A stretch of DNA of 33,281 nucleotides from Haladaptatiplasma sp964454575 (GCA_964454575.1 CAYVTG010000015.1:1-33281); one strand, 5' to 3'. Shown: positions 21,713 through 30,081, numbered from the stretch's first letter. Notes: generated by a model from the sequence alone, not told the origin. Made by a program: numbers and translations.

Positions 21713-23581
21713 ATGGTCGACAGACCAGAGAATTACAGGAATGATATCGAGTTCATCCAGGCAAAGGTAAGCAAGCATTTTCCCATATACCGGACAGAGA
21801 TAGAATTCGATATAGTCAACATCTACGTAAGGATCATCCAGGGCGACGATTTTGAAGAACGTTTCGATGCTCTGAGAAGGGAACTCGTACCGCTCAACTT
21901 CATCCCATTTTTACGTGAAGAAAGGGGCGAGTACATACTCAGTGTAAAAAAGAATCCGGCCCAAAAATATCGTACCGTAAAAACCAACATCGTGATGCTT
22001 ATCGTAACGCTGTGTACAACCTTGATCGCAGGTATGTGGTGGTGGTCTTCTTACACAGGCACCGATCCATTTTTTTCAGTTTATAATCTCACCAACGGCG
22101 CGATTTTTTTCACCGTTCCGCTTATGACCATCTTAGGTATACACGAGATGGGCCATTATTTTATGGCTAGATATCACGGTATCCACGCGTCCTTACCGTT
22201 CTTCATGCCCTTTGCACCGCCTTTAGGCACGATCGGTGCTTTTATCAGCATAAGAGATCCGATACCAGACAGAAAATCACTACTCGACCTTGGTGTTTCA
22301 GGCCCTATATGCGGCTTTATCGTAGCCATCCCCGTTGCCATACTCGGTATCTACCTTGGAGGTGTGATGGATCAATCGCTTCCCGTGGGTATGGAAGGCA
22401 CGGTATGGATAATCAATTACCCTCTTATATTCAGGGCATTAGCCTACATCCTCCCCTTCGACGACGGCAGTACGATGCACCCAACGGCCTTCGCAGGATG
22501 GGTAGGATTTTTGGTAACAGGTTTGAATCTACTTCCCGCCGGGCAGCTAGATGGTGGACATGTGGTGAGATCCCTTATGGGCGATAAGGCAAAATATGCA
22601 AGTTACATCGCCGCAGCCTTTTTGATCGTTGCGGGGATATGGTTCTATCCCGGTTGGATCTTTTTCGCAATATTCCTTTTATTCTTCGTCGGTCTTAAAC
22701 ATCCCCCACCGTTGAACGAGTTGGGCAAGTTAGATACAAAACGCAAGATGGTCGGAGTTATAGCCATAATTTTACTCTTCAGCTGCTTTCATCCAATACC
22801 CATAGAAGAAGAAACCTTCAGGTACGGCTTCGATATCGAGCTAGACGAGCCAGCACTACAGACGGTGGCCTTGAATGAAAGTGCCATCTTTACCTTCACC
22901 GTGACGAATACGGGCAAACCAAATGAAGATACTTACAACATTAGTTTCCGGTCGAGTAATCATACCTGGAACGGTTCACTCTATATTCAACGTACGGAAG
23001 GCAACGAGACTCATTGGCACAATATAGAAAGTAACTACACCAGCGTTTCTTTGGATGTTGGTGACAACAGCACCTTCAGGTTGGAATTGACCCCGGCGGT
23101 ACATGCCCATGAAAGAAATGATATATCCTTCAAGGTGCATTCCAACACCACCGGACGTGAGAAAACAGAGGATGTCACAGTAGAATTAGATCACTCCTTT
23201 GCAGTGAACGTCATGGAGAGTCATGTGATGGTGGAAGACGGCGAAGCCAGATTCTCCGTGTTGATTTCGAACTTGAGGAGAAACGACACATACGAAATAT
23301 CGTCTCTCAGATTGAATAACGAAAGCTGGAACGTATATTTCGTACATGAAGATGTATCTCAAAATAATCTAACGCTCCAAGTTACTTCAGGGGAGACGGA
23401 GAACTTTACCGCAGTCATCTGGTCCGATACCCTCACAAGAGGAATACATTTCTATACGGTTACGGAGAACGCCCCTACACGCAGCGGTGTGGAGTTGATC
23501 TCGGCGACTATAAGGATACGTTCTTTGGGCAGCGATGAACATGAAGACATAGATATCTTAGGTGTGCATATCTCCGAGTAA
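21713..23581 (+). CDS. M50 site-2-protease-type metallopeptidase with a large exported domain
   Basis: A 622-residue protein. Residues ~1-85 are a cytoplasmic alpha/beta domain. Residues ~90-365 are a polytopic membrane domain with the zinc motif HEMGH (144-148) and the third-ligand motif NLLPAGQLDGGH (Asp280), both intact, so an active intramembrane protease is expected. The N-terminal domain plus HEMGHYFMARYHGI and SLPFFMPFAPPLGTIGAFI resemble the EGY-like and archaeal S2P group. Residues ~366-622 are extracytoplasmic, beta-rich and NEW3/CARDB-like, with about 12 N-x-S/T sequons, so probably heavily glycosylated. Substrate unknown; neighbouring membrane-anchored pilin-like proteins are possible but speculative. 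Confidence 0.88.
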   Translation: MVDRPENYRNDIEFIQAKVSKHFPIYRTEIEFDIVNIYVRIIQGDDFEERFDALRRELVPLNFIPFLREERGEYILSVKKNPAQKYRTVKTNIVMLIVTLCTTLIAGMWWWSSYTGTDPFFSVYNLTNGAIFFTVPLMTILGIHEMGHYFMARYHGIHASLPFFMPFAPPLGTIGAFISIRDPIPDRKSLLDLGVSGPICGFIVAIPVAILGIYLGGVMDQSLPVGMEGTVWIINYPLIFRALAYILPFDDGSTMHPTAFAGWVGFLVTGLNLLPAGQLDGGHVVRSLMGDKAKYASYIAAAFLIVAGIWFYPGWIFFAIFLLFFVGLKHPPPLNELGKLDTKRKMVGVIAIILLFSCFHPIPIEEETFRYGFDIELDEPALQTVALNESAIFTFTVTNTGKPNEDTYNISFRSSNHTWNGSLYIQRTEGNETHWHNIESNYTSVSLDVGDNSTFRLELTPAVHAHERNDISFKVHSNTTGREKTEDVTVELDHSFAVNVMESHVMVEDGEARFSVLISNLRRNDTYEISSLRLNNESWNVYFVHEDVSQNNLTLQVTSGETENFTAVIWSDTLTRGIHFYTVTENAPTRSGVELISATIRIRSLGSDEHEDIDILGVHISE

Positions 23582-23584
23582 ACG

Positions 23585-24571
23585 CTATCTCTTTTTGAAG
23601 ACACAGAAAAAGCGTTCCAGAGTATTGTGTACATAGACCCTATGCATCTCTATTGGTTCCAGAATCTTACTGCCCTTCTCATAATAACTACTGTCAGGGA
23701 ATATCACTGATAGATATCCACCATCAGTCAAACATTCCGCAGCGGTTCTGAACAATCGATCATATATATTGCTCACATTTTCTCCTTGGGAACTCGAAGA
23801 GCGGCCGTAGGGAGGGTCGGTTATTATACGATCTATGCCGTTCGGTGTCGTTTCAAATACATCACCCCTGACTATCGAAGCATCAAGCCCGTAGAACTCA
23901 AGGTTTTCTTTGCAGCCGGATACCATCTTTTCATCGATATCTCCTCCGGAAACAACGAAACCCATGTCGGCGGCTTCCAGAAGTATACCTCCCGTTCCGC
24001 AGAAGGGATCATGGACGGATGCGTTCTTCCCGGGTTTCGCAAGGTTTACCAGCACTCTAGCCAAGTTCGGTTCGAGGGAGACGGGTGAGAAAAAGGGGCG
24101 GTGGCGGGACAGTCGTTTTTGAAAAGGCTTCTTATCTATGTCGTATGCTAGCAGTCCAACAAAATATCTGTCGGATACCATAACTACCGTACGGTGATCC
24201 GGAGAATCAAGGTCGATGGTATTGTTTTCAGCTAACTCTCTTCCCAAACCCACGTTTATCTCCTGACTCCTTGCCTTTCGTCCCTGGATACGCCTTGTGC
24301 TGACAGAAGCGGTCCCCGGTGGAAGTCTTATGCCGGTTTTACCTTGGATCAGTTCATCCTCTTCCGCAGTTTTTAGATGATAGTATATACGGTGGGTCAA
24401 CCCTAATTTTTTTCCGATCATATCCGGTTCCGCTGTTGTTTCTATGTGGAGCACGTCGGGACAGCTGTCAACGGTACGATACTCATGCTCTAATGCTTCG
24501 AGAACACTGTACACTTCGGCGGATGCCAATCCGTAATGAGGTCCCTTGAGTTCCAACAGAAGCCCTTGCAT
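23585..24571 (-). CDS. trmG10: tRNA (guanine10-N2)-methyltransferase, archaeal Trm-G10 type
   Basis: A 328-residue protein with an N-terminal THUMP-like RNA-binding region (~1-150) and a C-terminal Rossmann methyltransferase. The SAM-binding site is DPFCGTGGILLEAADMGF, and the catalytic motif is TDPPYGRSSS, the DPPYG variant of the N2-guanine methylase motif. It should methylate G10 of tRNA to m2G or m2,2G. I chose the ATG at 24571 (MQGLLLELKGPHYGLASAEV), the usual family start. A TTG at 24637 is in frame, but a TATA-like TTATTACC on the minus strand lies ~28 bases before 24571. Its stop is three bases from the convergent peptidase gene. Confidence 0.88.
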   Translation of the reverse strand: MQGLLLELKGPHYGLASAEVYSVLEALEHEYRTVDSCPDVLHIETTAEPDMIGKKLGLTHRIYYHLKTAEEDELIQGKTGIRLPPGTASVSTRRIQGRKARSQEINVGLGRELAENNTIDLDSPDHRTVVMVSDRYFVGLLAYDIDKKPFQKRLSRHRPFFSPVSLEPNLARVLVNLAKPGKNASVHDPFCGTGGILLEAADMGFVVSGGDIDEKMVSGCKENLEFYGLDASIVRGDVFETTPNGIDRIITDPPYGRSSSSQGENVSNIYDRLFRTAAECLTDGGYLSVIFPDSSYYEKGSKILEPIEMHRVYVHNTLERFFCVFKKR

Positions 24572-24676
24572 GGATATCCATAGCCCGATCCGGTAATAAC
24601 TCTTTTGAAATACATGGGCGTTAAAGCTAAATATCAACGTGCAATAGGGGTATATACTATAATTCGGAGGAAAAAA

Positions 24677-25006
24677 ATGGCTAATAACCTGGTAAGTATC
24701 ACAGAAGGCGAATTCGATGAGTTTATTAAAGCTAACGATAAAGTAGTAGTGGATTTTTGGGCTACATGGTGTTCTCCGTGCATGGCGATGAACCCCATAA
24801 TCGAAGATCTTGCGAAAAAATATGATGGAAAAGTAGCATTTGCCAAAGTAAATGTAGAGGAGAACGGAACACTGGCTTCAAGATATGGCATACAAGCTAT
24901 ACCCGCCTTTATTTTCATAAAAGATGGCGGTGTTGCCGGTATAGCAAAGGGTTTGCTGCAGCGCAGTAAGCTCGAAGAAGAGATACAGGACGCCTTTGGG
25001 CTTTAG
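24677..25006 (+). CDS. Thioredoxin
   Basis: A 109-residue thioredoxin with active site W31-C32-S33-P34-C35 and the cis-proline segment GIQAIPAFIFI. WCSPC replaces the common WCGPC, which may shift redox potential. It is a soluble cytoplasmic dithiol reductase. The ATG at 24677 has a strong SD, GGAGG at 24666-24670, and gives the normal length; an upstream in-frame ATG at 24605 falls in the promoter. A TATA-like TAAATATC near 24628-24635 would give a short leader containing the SD. Its stop overlaps that of the convergent regulator gene. Confidence 0.93.
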   Translation: MANNLVSITEGEFDEFIKANDKVVVDFWATWCSPCMAMNPIIEDLAKKYDGKVAFAKVNVEENGTLASRYGIQAIPAFIFIKDGGVAGIAKGLLQRSKLEEEIQDAFGL

Positions 25007-25347
25007 AGATCCTCTATAGCTTTCCTCATCTTTTTGTACCATTCCTCTAGGCACTCCAATGCCTCTTCCTTTATCTTGTCAAGAGGTCTTATGGAATAAA
25101 CGTAATAGTAACCACCATTGCGGATATTGTGTTTTTCCTTGTAAACCAGACCGCAGCTGACCAGTCTTTCCAAAGAACGGTAAGCGGTACTTTGGTCACG
25201 CTCTAATAACTCTGCAACATCATCGGTACGGTACTCCTTCCCATCCTGCAACATATCCAATGATCTCCTATCAAGTGCTGAAAGGTTGTACAAACACTCC
25301 AGGGCAACGTCGCACCCGATGTCTTCACTCTCTATAAAATCTTTCAT
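25003..25347 (-). CDS. Winged-helix transcriptional regulator (TrmB/MarR-like)
   Basis: A 114-residue protein with one winged helix: a helical lead (ALECLYNLSALDRRSLDML), DVAELLERDQSTAYRSLERLVSCGLV as the helix-turn-helix, then a wing with GGYYYVYSIR, and a C-terminal helix rich in Trp, Lys and Glu (ALECLEEWYKKMRKAI) likely used for dimerisation. The YRSLERLVxxGLV pattern resembles predicted archaeal TrmB-like regulators lacking a sensor domain. Two cysteines in the first helix region (C12, C19) and C60 could respond to redox state; the convergent thioredoxin neighbour makes that worth testing but it is conjecture. Own minus-strand promoter with a TTAAGTATT box near 25370. Confidence 0.78.
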   Translation of the reverse strand: MKDFIESEDIGCDVALECLYNLSALDRRSLDMLQDGKEYRTDDVAELLERDQSTAYRSLERLVSCGLVYKEKHNIRNGGYYYVYSIRPLDKIKEEALECLEEWYKKMRKAIEDL

Positions 25348-25398
25348 CTTACGATGGTTATGCAGGGGTAATACTTAACCGTTTTGTTTCCTTCCGTG

Positions 25399-27717
25399 CT
25401 ATCTCAACACATCAACTATCCGTTTGGCAGTTTTAGCTCCGATGCCCTTTACCTTCGTCAATTCTTCCTCGTCAGCGTTGAAAACCTCCCTCAAACTTCC
25501 AAAATGCTCCAAAAGCCTATCTGCAAGGGTGCCTGAGATGTTAGGCAGCCCTTCGAGTACGAATTTTTTAGTGTCCATATCGGACATGCTTATCTTGTCT
25601 TTACGAAGAGACGTGGTACGTTTCGTTTTACCCTTTCGGGATAACAGCGCATAGGTCAACGACGCGGTTTCTTTTTCATCCTTTGCCATCATCACCGGTA
25701 TACGAAAGTCCGTGGCAAGTGACGCAAGAGCGCCGTAAATAGCCCTTTCATCTATGTTCCTCCGATGGTTCAATCCCTCTCCTTCTATTATCATGATCGG
25801 GTTCTGGTACTCTTTAGATAGTGCCTTTGCCTGGGAGAACAATCTGCCGTCCATCAGCGAAGTCAAAAAATCATCCACGGATTTTCGCTCGATAGCAGTG
25901 TCTTCGGAGATCAGGTAATCACCAGTGGATAGCTGTGTTGTACGGATCTTTATACCCTTGCGGGCCAGTTCGCTGACCACACGGCTGTTCTGTTCTCTGG
26001 AGTCGATGACCACTTCCAAAAGGTCCTCTTTCTCCTCGGTATCCGTCTGGAAGTCAAAAAGGGATCTTTGCTTTTTATCCACGATCCTTTCATCATATTC
26101 ATCAGGTCGCTTTTTGAGCTCTTTCTTGCTCTTTTTTGTTACTACCTTTGTTTTGTTTACATCTTCCTTTTTTCTAAATGTTTTACCTACGTTTTCTTCG
26201 ATCTCTCTCTTCAGTTGGTTGAGATTGTTCCACATGTTCTTTTCCTTGTTCTTGCTGGCCCAGTAATAAGCTTCATCTCTAGTGTTCTTGGTCAGCAGCA
26301 CAGTAACTTTACCCTTCCGTTTTCTAGCAGTCCTTCCCCTGCGCTGTATGGTGCGTATCTCAGAAGCCACCGGTTCGAAGAGCAGTACAAGGTCGGTGGC
26401 CGGTATGTCCAATCCCTCTTCGCCCACACTGGTGGCCACCATGACGTTGTAAACGCCATTTTCAAAATCCTCTATCGCCTTTATCTGTTCACTCTGTTTT
26501 AATCCCTTATCCCCTTCTTTGTTTGCCTGCCCAACGAAACGTACAGCCCTAACACCATCGACCTCGTTGAGTTTATCCTTCAACTTCATGGCCGTGTGTC
26601 TGTAGGATGTGAACGCGATTATTTTGGAGTTGCTCTTATGCTCCAGCTGTTCGCTGATCTCTTCAACGGCTTTATCTATCTTAGGATGGTCCTTTTCTAC
26701 TTCCTCTAATAGTTTCATGGTTCGAATAAATACATCGCTATTCAAGAGGCGTTTAGCCGCTAAAGTACCTCCACGTCCTTTAGCTTGGTTCTCGATCTTC
26801 TCTACAAAATCACGTAATGAGTCGGGGCCTTGTGTTTCTGCCAGATCTATCGCATGATCTAGCTTCAGCAAAGAAGCTACAACACTTGCGGCGGTATAAA
26901 GGTGTTTTTTTCCACCCGAGTTAAGCTGCCCTCTTATCTTACCGTTGGCCGCGAGTATATCCTTTTTTGAGATGTACTCCAGATTCTTTCTTTTGAAAAA
27001 CCCGTGTCTTTGCATATCTTTCAACAGTTTTTTTCGTAGATCTTTCAAGTTGTTGACTATCTGACGCTGTTTGGGTGGCAGGCTGACCGTCAACCATTGG
27101 TATTCTCTTTTTTTGATGTAGTTGAAAACATCGGCATCGTTCTTCGTGCGTATCTCTACCTGATTGAATCCGAGGCAATCGCACACCGATAATATCTGCT
27201 CAACTTCGCTTCCCGGTGAAGCCGTCAGCCCCAAGCTAAGTCCATCCGCGTTTTTGTACATCTCACCGATGAACACGTATGCGTATCCTCCCACTGCCCG
27301 GTGAGACTCATCGAAAACAACAAGGGATACGTCATCCAGAGATATAGAATGGGACATCAAGTCGTTTCTGATCACCTGTGGTGTGGAAACTATCACATCG
27401 TGATCACTCCATAACTCTGCGCGTACGGTAGGTTTTACCTCTCCGGTGAACTCTGCCGGTTTTCCCAACAGCAACAACTCTTCTATATCTACAGCGTGCT
27501 GGTGAACCAGAGGTTTTGTGGGTGCCATGAACAGGATCTTACCATCCGGGTTTTTTGCCTTCACTTTCGCCATCACCAAGAGTGCGATTATTGTCTTCCC
27601 CATACCCGTAGGTAAAACAACGAGAGTAGAGTCTTGGCTGGCGACATCTGCGATATTGATCTGATAAGCCCTCTCTTCGATAGCTCCTTCCTTTACCAAT
27701 GGATGCTCATAAGCCAC
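25399..27717 (-). CDS. hef: Hef helicase-nuclease (XPF/FANCM-like)
   Basis: A 772-residue protein acting on stalled replication forks. It has an N-terminal superfamily 2 helicase (Walker A PTGMGKT at 36-42, DESH box at 136-139, QRRGRTARKRKG motif VI), then a lysine-rich linker, an ERCC4 nuclease at about 570-690 (IDSREQ, GDY, ERKSVDDF, i.e. the GDxnERKx3D motif), and a C-terminal helix-hairpin-helix pair (LPNISGTLADRLLEHFGSL and VKGIGAKTAKRIVDVL). All parts are present, so it is a full-length Hef rather than the short nuclease-only form. The start is GTG at 27717. Two near-identical palindromes lie 48-113 bases upstream. Confidence 0.95.
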   Translation of the reverse strand: MAYEHPLVKEGAIEERAYQINIADVASQDSTLVVLPTGMGKTIIALLVMAKVKAKNPDGKILFMAPTKPLVHQHAVDIEELLLLGKPAEFTGEVKPTVRAELWSDHDVIVSTPQVIRNDLMSHSISLDDVSLVVFDESHRAVGGYAYVFIGEMYKNADGLSLGLTASPGSEVEQILSVCDCLGFNQVEIRTKNDADVFNYIKKREYQWLTVSLPPKQRQIVNNLKDLRKKLLKDMQRHGFFKRKNLEYISKKDILAANGKIRGQLNSGGKKHLYTAASVVASLLKLDHAIDLAETQGPDSLRDFVEKIENQAKGRGGTLAAKRLLNSDVFIRTMKLLEEVEKDHPKIDKAVEEISEQLEHKSNSKIIAFTSYRHTAMKLKDKLNEVDGVRAVRFVGQANKEGDKGLKQSEQIKAIEDFENGVYNVMVATSVGEEGLDIPATDLVLLFEPVASEIRTIQRRGRTARKRKGKVTVLLTKNTRDEAYYWASKNKEKNMWNNLNQLKREIEENVGKTFRKKEDVNKTKVVTKKSKKELKKRPDEYDERIVDKKQRSLFDFQTDTEEKEDLLEVVIDSREQNSRVVSELARKGIKIRTTQLSTGDYLISEDTAIERKSVDDFLTSLMDGRLFSQAKALSKEYQNPIMIIEGEGLNHRRNIDERAIYGALASLATDFRIPVMMAKDEKETASLTYALLSRKGKTKRTTSLRKDKISMSDMDTKKFVLEGLPNISGTLADRLLEHFGSLREVFNADEEELTKVKGIGAKTAKRIVDVLR

Positions 27718-27764
27718 GATTTCAAAACAGCTAGATGCTATTTCAATCCTTCGGAGAGTGGTAG

Positions 27765-27830
27765 GTGAAACTGGATTTCACGAGTTCTTGGAATCTTTGA
27801 TTGTGAGTGACGGGTGAAACTACGTTTCAC
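27765..27830. repeat. Two copies of a GTGAAA...TTTCAC palindrome, 49 bp apart
   Basis: GTGAAA-CTGGA-TTTCAC lies at 27765-27781 and GTGAAAC-TAC-GTTTCAC at 27814-27830. Both are followed or preceded by matching G residues (GGTGAAACT in each). They occupy the gap between the zinc-protein stop and hef. Possible operators for hef or hairpins that end the upstream transcript; no T-run follows. Confidence 0.55.
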
Positions 27831-28055
27831 TTATATACCAAGGTTCTCGTCGATCTGGTCCTGCATCTTGCTGCCCATGGCCATCTCTTCTTCCCATCGT
27901 TCCAGTCCCTCAAGTATCTCCTTCAACTGGTGCAGGCAATTTATACAGATCCATTTTTTACCGACTTCCTTACCGGGCACCTTCTTGTAAGATATCTTCT
28001 CGCAAAAAAAGCAGTAATTCATCTTATTGGTATGATGTTCGGCATAGGCTTCCAT
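27831..28055 (-). CDS. Small zinc-binding protein (two CxxC), true start possibly upstream
   Basis: From the ATG at 28055 the product has 74 residues. A four-cysteine zinc site is formed by CFFC (15, 18) and CINC (37, 40), followed by an acidic helix (LHQLKEILEGLERWEEEMAM) typical of protein-protein contacts. The ATG at 28022 is another option. The frame stays open upstream to 28161 with protein-like content, and a CTG at 28146-28148 preceded by AGGTG would give a 106-residue protein starting MADEEKTEEKK (see findings). Family unknown to me. A minus-strand TATA box (about 28181-28190) is well placed for the longer form. It is divergent from RNase Z and just upstream of hef on the same strand. 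Confidence 0.65.
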   Translation of the reverse strand: MEAYAEHHTNKMNYCFFCEKISYKKVPGKEVGKKWICINCLHQLKEILEGLERWEEEMAMGSKMQDQIDENLGI

Positions 28056-28180
28056 CCTTTTTCCTTCCAGGAGACTCGATATGAGTTTATCTCTTGTATC
28101 TCCCTTCGGATCATCTTTTTTCTCTTCTGTTTTTTCTTCGTCAGCCAGTGGAACACCTACTCAACCTTATGCCTTCTAGT

Positions 28181-28190
28181 ATATTTAAGT
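28181..28190 (-). promoter_or_regulatory. TATA box of the small zinc protein
   Basis: Minus strand ACTTAAATAT. It lies ~35 bases before the CTG candidate start and ~130 before the first ATG. Confidence 0.45.
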
Positions 28191-28234
28191 TTCTTGCAAA
28201 ATGTAGTCATATCACACAGGATAAAAAGGCAAAA

Positions 28235-28244
28235 CGATTTATAC
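28235..28244 (+). promoter_or_regulatory. TATA box of the RNase Z gene
   Basis: CGATTTATAC about 26 bases before the ATG at 28266, leaderless pattern. It rules out the longer frame that reaches back to 27807. Confidence 0.55.
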
Positions 28245-28265
28245 CGTCAGACACTGCTTCTCGGC

Positions 28266-29165
28266 ATGAAGTTGGTATTCCTGGGTACAGGTGGTAGTTA
28301 TCCTTCGCCCAGACGTAATGTGTCTTCACTGGCACTAAAATTCAACGGCGACGTGATCTTATTCGACTGTGGAGAGGGCACCCAGAGACAGCTCATGCGT
28401 TCGTCGCTATCGTTCATGGACATTAACAAGATATTCATCTCTCACTTTCACGGCGATCACTTTCTCGGGCTACCCGGTCTTATACAGAGCATGAAACTCA
28501 ACGAACGTGAAAAGCCGCTGGAAGTTTACGGACCCCGGGGTACAGAAGAGCTTCTGGGCATACTCATGAGATTGGGATACTTCAACCCGAGCTTCGATGT
28601 AAGTGCACATGACCTCAAACCATGGGCCGAACTAAGATTCAACGGTTTCTCGGTCAAGGCTATACCTGCAAATCACAGTGTACTTTCCATGGCATATGCC
28701 TTCAAAGAGGATGACAGACCAGGTCGGTTCGACAAGCCAAAGGCCTTGGAACTAGGTGTTCCCGAAGGGCCTTTGTTCGGTAAGATCCAGAAGGGACAGA
28801 CAGTCCAAGTGAACGGCCGCAGCATCGGGCCCGACGAGATACTCGGCCCACCTCGCAGAGGCAGACTGGTCGTCTACTCCGGAGATACGAAGCCTTCAAC
28901 TGAGATAGTCGATGCGGCAAGCGATGCCGACGTACTGGTACACGAGGGAACCTTTGACAAAGCCATGTCTGAACTGGCACTTGAAAGAGGGCATTCGTCG
29001 GTGACTCAGGCTGCAGAGATAGCCCGTAAAGCAGGCGTGCAAAAATTGTTCCTGGTACACATAAGTCCCAGGTATGAAGACACCCGTCCACTCGAACTCG
29101 AAGCAAAAGAGATATTCGCCGAGAGTGTCATACCTAACGACCTATCGGAATACGAGATCAAATGA
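28266..29165 (+). CDS. rnz: Ribonuclease Z (tRNA 3'-processing endonuclease)
   Basis: A 299-residue, short-form RNase Z of the metallo-beta-lactamase fold, which removes 3' trailers from tRNA precursors. The metal site HFHGDH is at 60-65 (ISHFHGDHFLGLPGL), the PxKxRN-type start is MKLVFLGTGGSYPSPRRNVSS, GEGTQRQ is at 37-43, an NHS block follows mid-protein, and YSGDTKPS, VHEGTF, GHSSVTQAAEIA and LVHISPRY complete the family pattern. The start at 28266 is fixed by the normal N-terminus and by the TATA box just upstream; the longer open frame is not coding. Confidence 0.95.
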   Translation: MKLVFLGTGGSYPSPRRNVSSLALKFNGDVILFDCGEGTQRQLMRSSLSFMDINKIFISHFHGDHFLGLPGLIQSMKLNEREKPLEVYGPRGTEELLGILMRLGYFNPSFDVSAHDLKPWAELRFNGFSVKAIPANHSVLSMAYAFKEDDRPGRFDKPKALELGVPEGPLFGKIQKGQTVQVNGRSIGPDEILGPPRRGRLVVYSGDTKPSTEIVDAASDADVLVHEGTFDKAMSELALERGHSSVTQAAEIARKAGVQKLFLVHISPRYEDTRPLELEAKEIFAESVIPNDLSEYEIK

Positions 29166-29212
29166 TCCACGAAAAGCATTAAATGTATTTGACCTCTTTA
29201 GGAGTTCAGAAT

Positions 29213-30052
29213 ATGATCGAACTTTTAGATTCTTTCACGGATATGATGCGGGATTTCGAACCCACTAAGATACTACTCTATACAGATTCACAAGAGGTAA
29301 TGGAGACTGTATCGAAAAAATTAGATCATCATACTCTTATCATCGCTACAAACAAACCACCCATATCCTCTTTACTATCCAAAAGTAACATCCACATACG
29401 ACGTACCCATTATACCGCTCCAAAAGGACTCAACGTATTCGATCAAGCGAAAGATGTGGTACTCACTTGCTATGCTGAAGGTCTTCTATCAGGCACAGAT
29501 AGAGTCCTCTTCGTTATATACAGTGATGTTTACTCCATACATTGGTTCGATATGCAGGACATCGATGCCGCCAATTTGAAAGAGATATTGCGAGGCAGAA
29601 TAGACATAAAGGTTCTTGATGCGGTCTTTAAGATAGGTATGATGATTGTTCGCGAAGGTAAAGAGGGCTTACCTGTAGGGGGCTTGATCATCATGGGCGA
29701 TGTGAATAATGTTATCGGCCATACCAGAGAGATGATACGAAACCCGTTGGAAGGGTGTAGATCCGACCATCTCAACATATGTGATAGTGATAACTGGAAC
29801 ACCGTAAAAGAATACACTATGCTCGACGGAGCGATGCTCCTTGCAGAGGACGGCAACCCCCTCGCAGCAGGTCGATATGTGATGTTCAATAAAGACAGAG
29901 AAATAACGGTAGAAGAAGGATTGGGGGGAAGACATCTGGCCGCCGCGAGTATCACATCAAAAACTAAGGCGGTAGCCATGGTCATATCATCAGAAGGTAC
30001 GATCAGGATATATAAAGATGGAGAGGAAATATTCCGTATAGATTCTATATAA
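29213..30052 (+). CDS. dacZ: Diadenylate cyclase, DacZ type (c-di-AMP synthase)
   Basis: A 279-residue protein. The C-terminal half is a DAC/DisA_N domain with the DGA motif at 205-207 (MLDGAMLLAEDG) and the ATP-binding loop GGRHLAA at 238-244, where Leu replaces the Arg of RHRAA/RHRTA in most relatives. The N-terminal ~130 residues are an alpha/beta domain of unknown role found in archaeal DacZ. Two ATP are joined to c-di-AMP, which in Haloferax is essential and linked to osmotic control. The start is ATG 29213, directed by GGAG at 29201-29204; the earlier in-frame ATG at 29183 lies before this SD. It follows rnz by 47 bases, so may share its transcript. Confidence 0.85.
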   Translation: MIELLDSFTDMMRDFEPTKILLYTDSQEVMETVSKKLDHHTLIIATNKPPISSLLSKSNIHIRRTHYTAPKGLNVFDQAKDVVLTCYAEGLLSGTDRVLFVIYSDVYSIHWFDMQDIDAANLKEILRGRIDIKVLDAVFKIGMMIVREGKEGLPVGGLIIMGDVNNVIGHTREMIRNPLEGCRSDHLNICDSDNWNTVKEYTMLDGAMLLAEDGNPLAAGRYVMFNKDREITVEEGLGGRHLAAASITSKTKAVAMVISSEGTIRIYKDGEEIFRIDSI

Positions 30053-30057
30053 AAAAA
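30051..30057 (-). terminator. T7 run after the solute-binding protein gene
   Basis: On the minus strand this is TTTTTTT, 25 bases past the stop of the solute-binding protein. It lies at the convergent dacZ end. Confidence 0.4.
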
Positions 30058-30081
30058 GAATGTAGGGGGAAAGGGTTTTTC

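Noticed and set aside
24572..24637. TTG at 24637 as start of Trm-G10
   Set aside because: It would add 22 residues outside the usual family N-terminus and overlap the divergent thioredoxin promoter; ATG 24571 is the conserved start.
27807..28265. Long open frame joined in front of RNase Z, giving a 452-residue product
   Set aside because: The RNase Z N-terminus and a TATA box fix the start at 28266; the extension lies opposite the zinc protein gene and shows no protein-like pattern.
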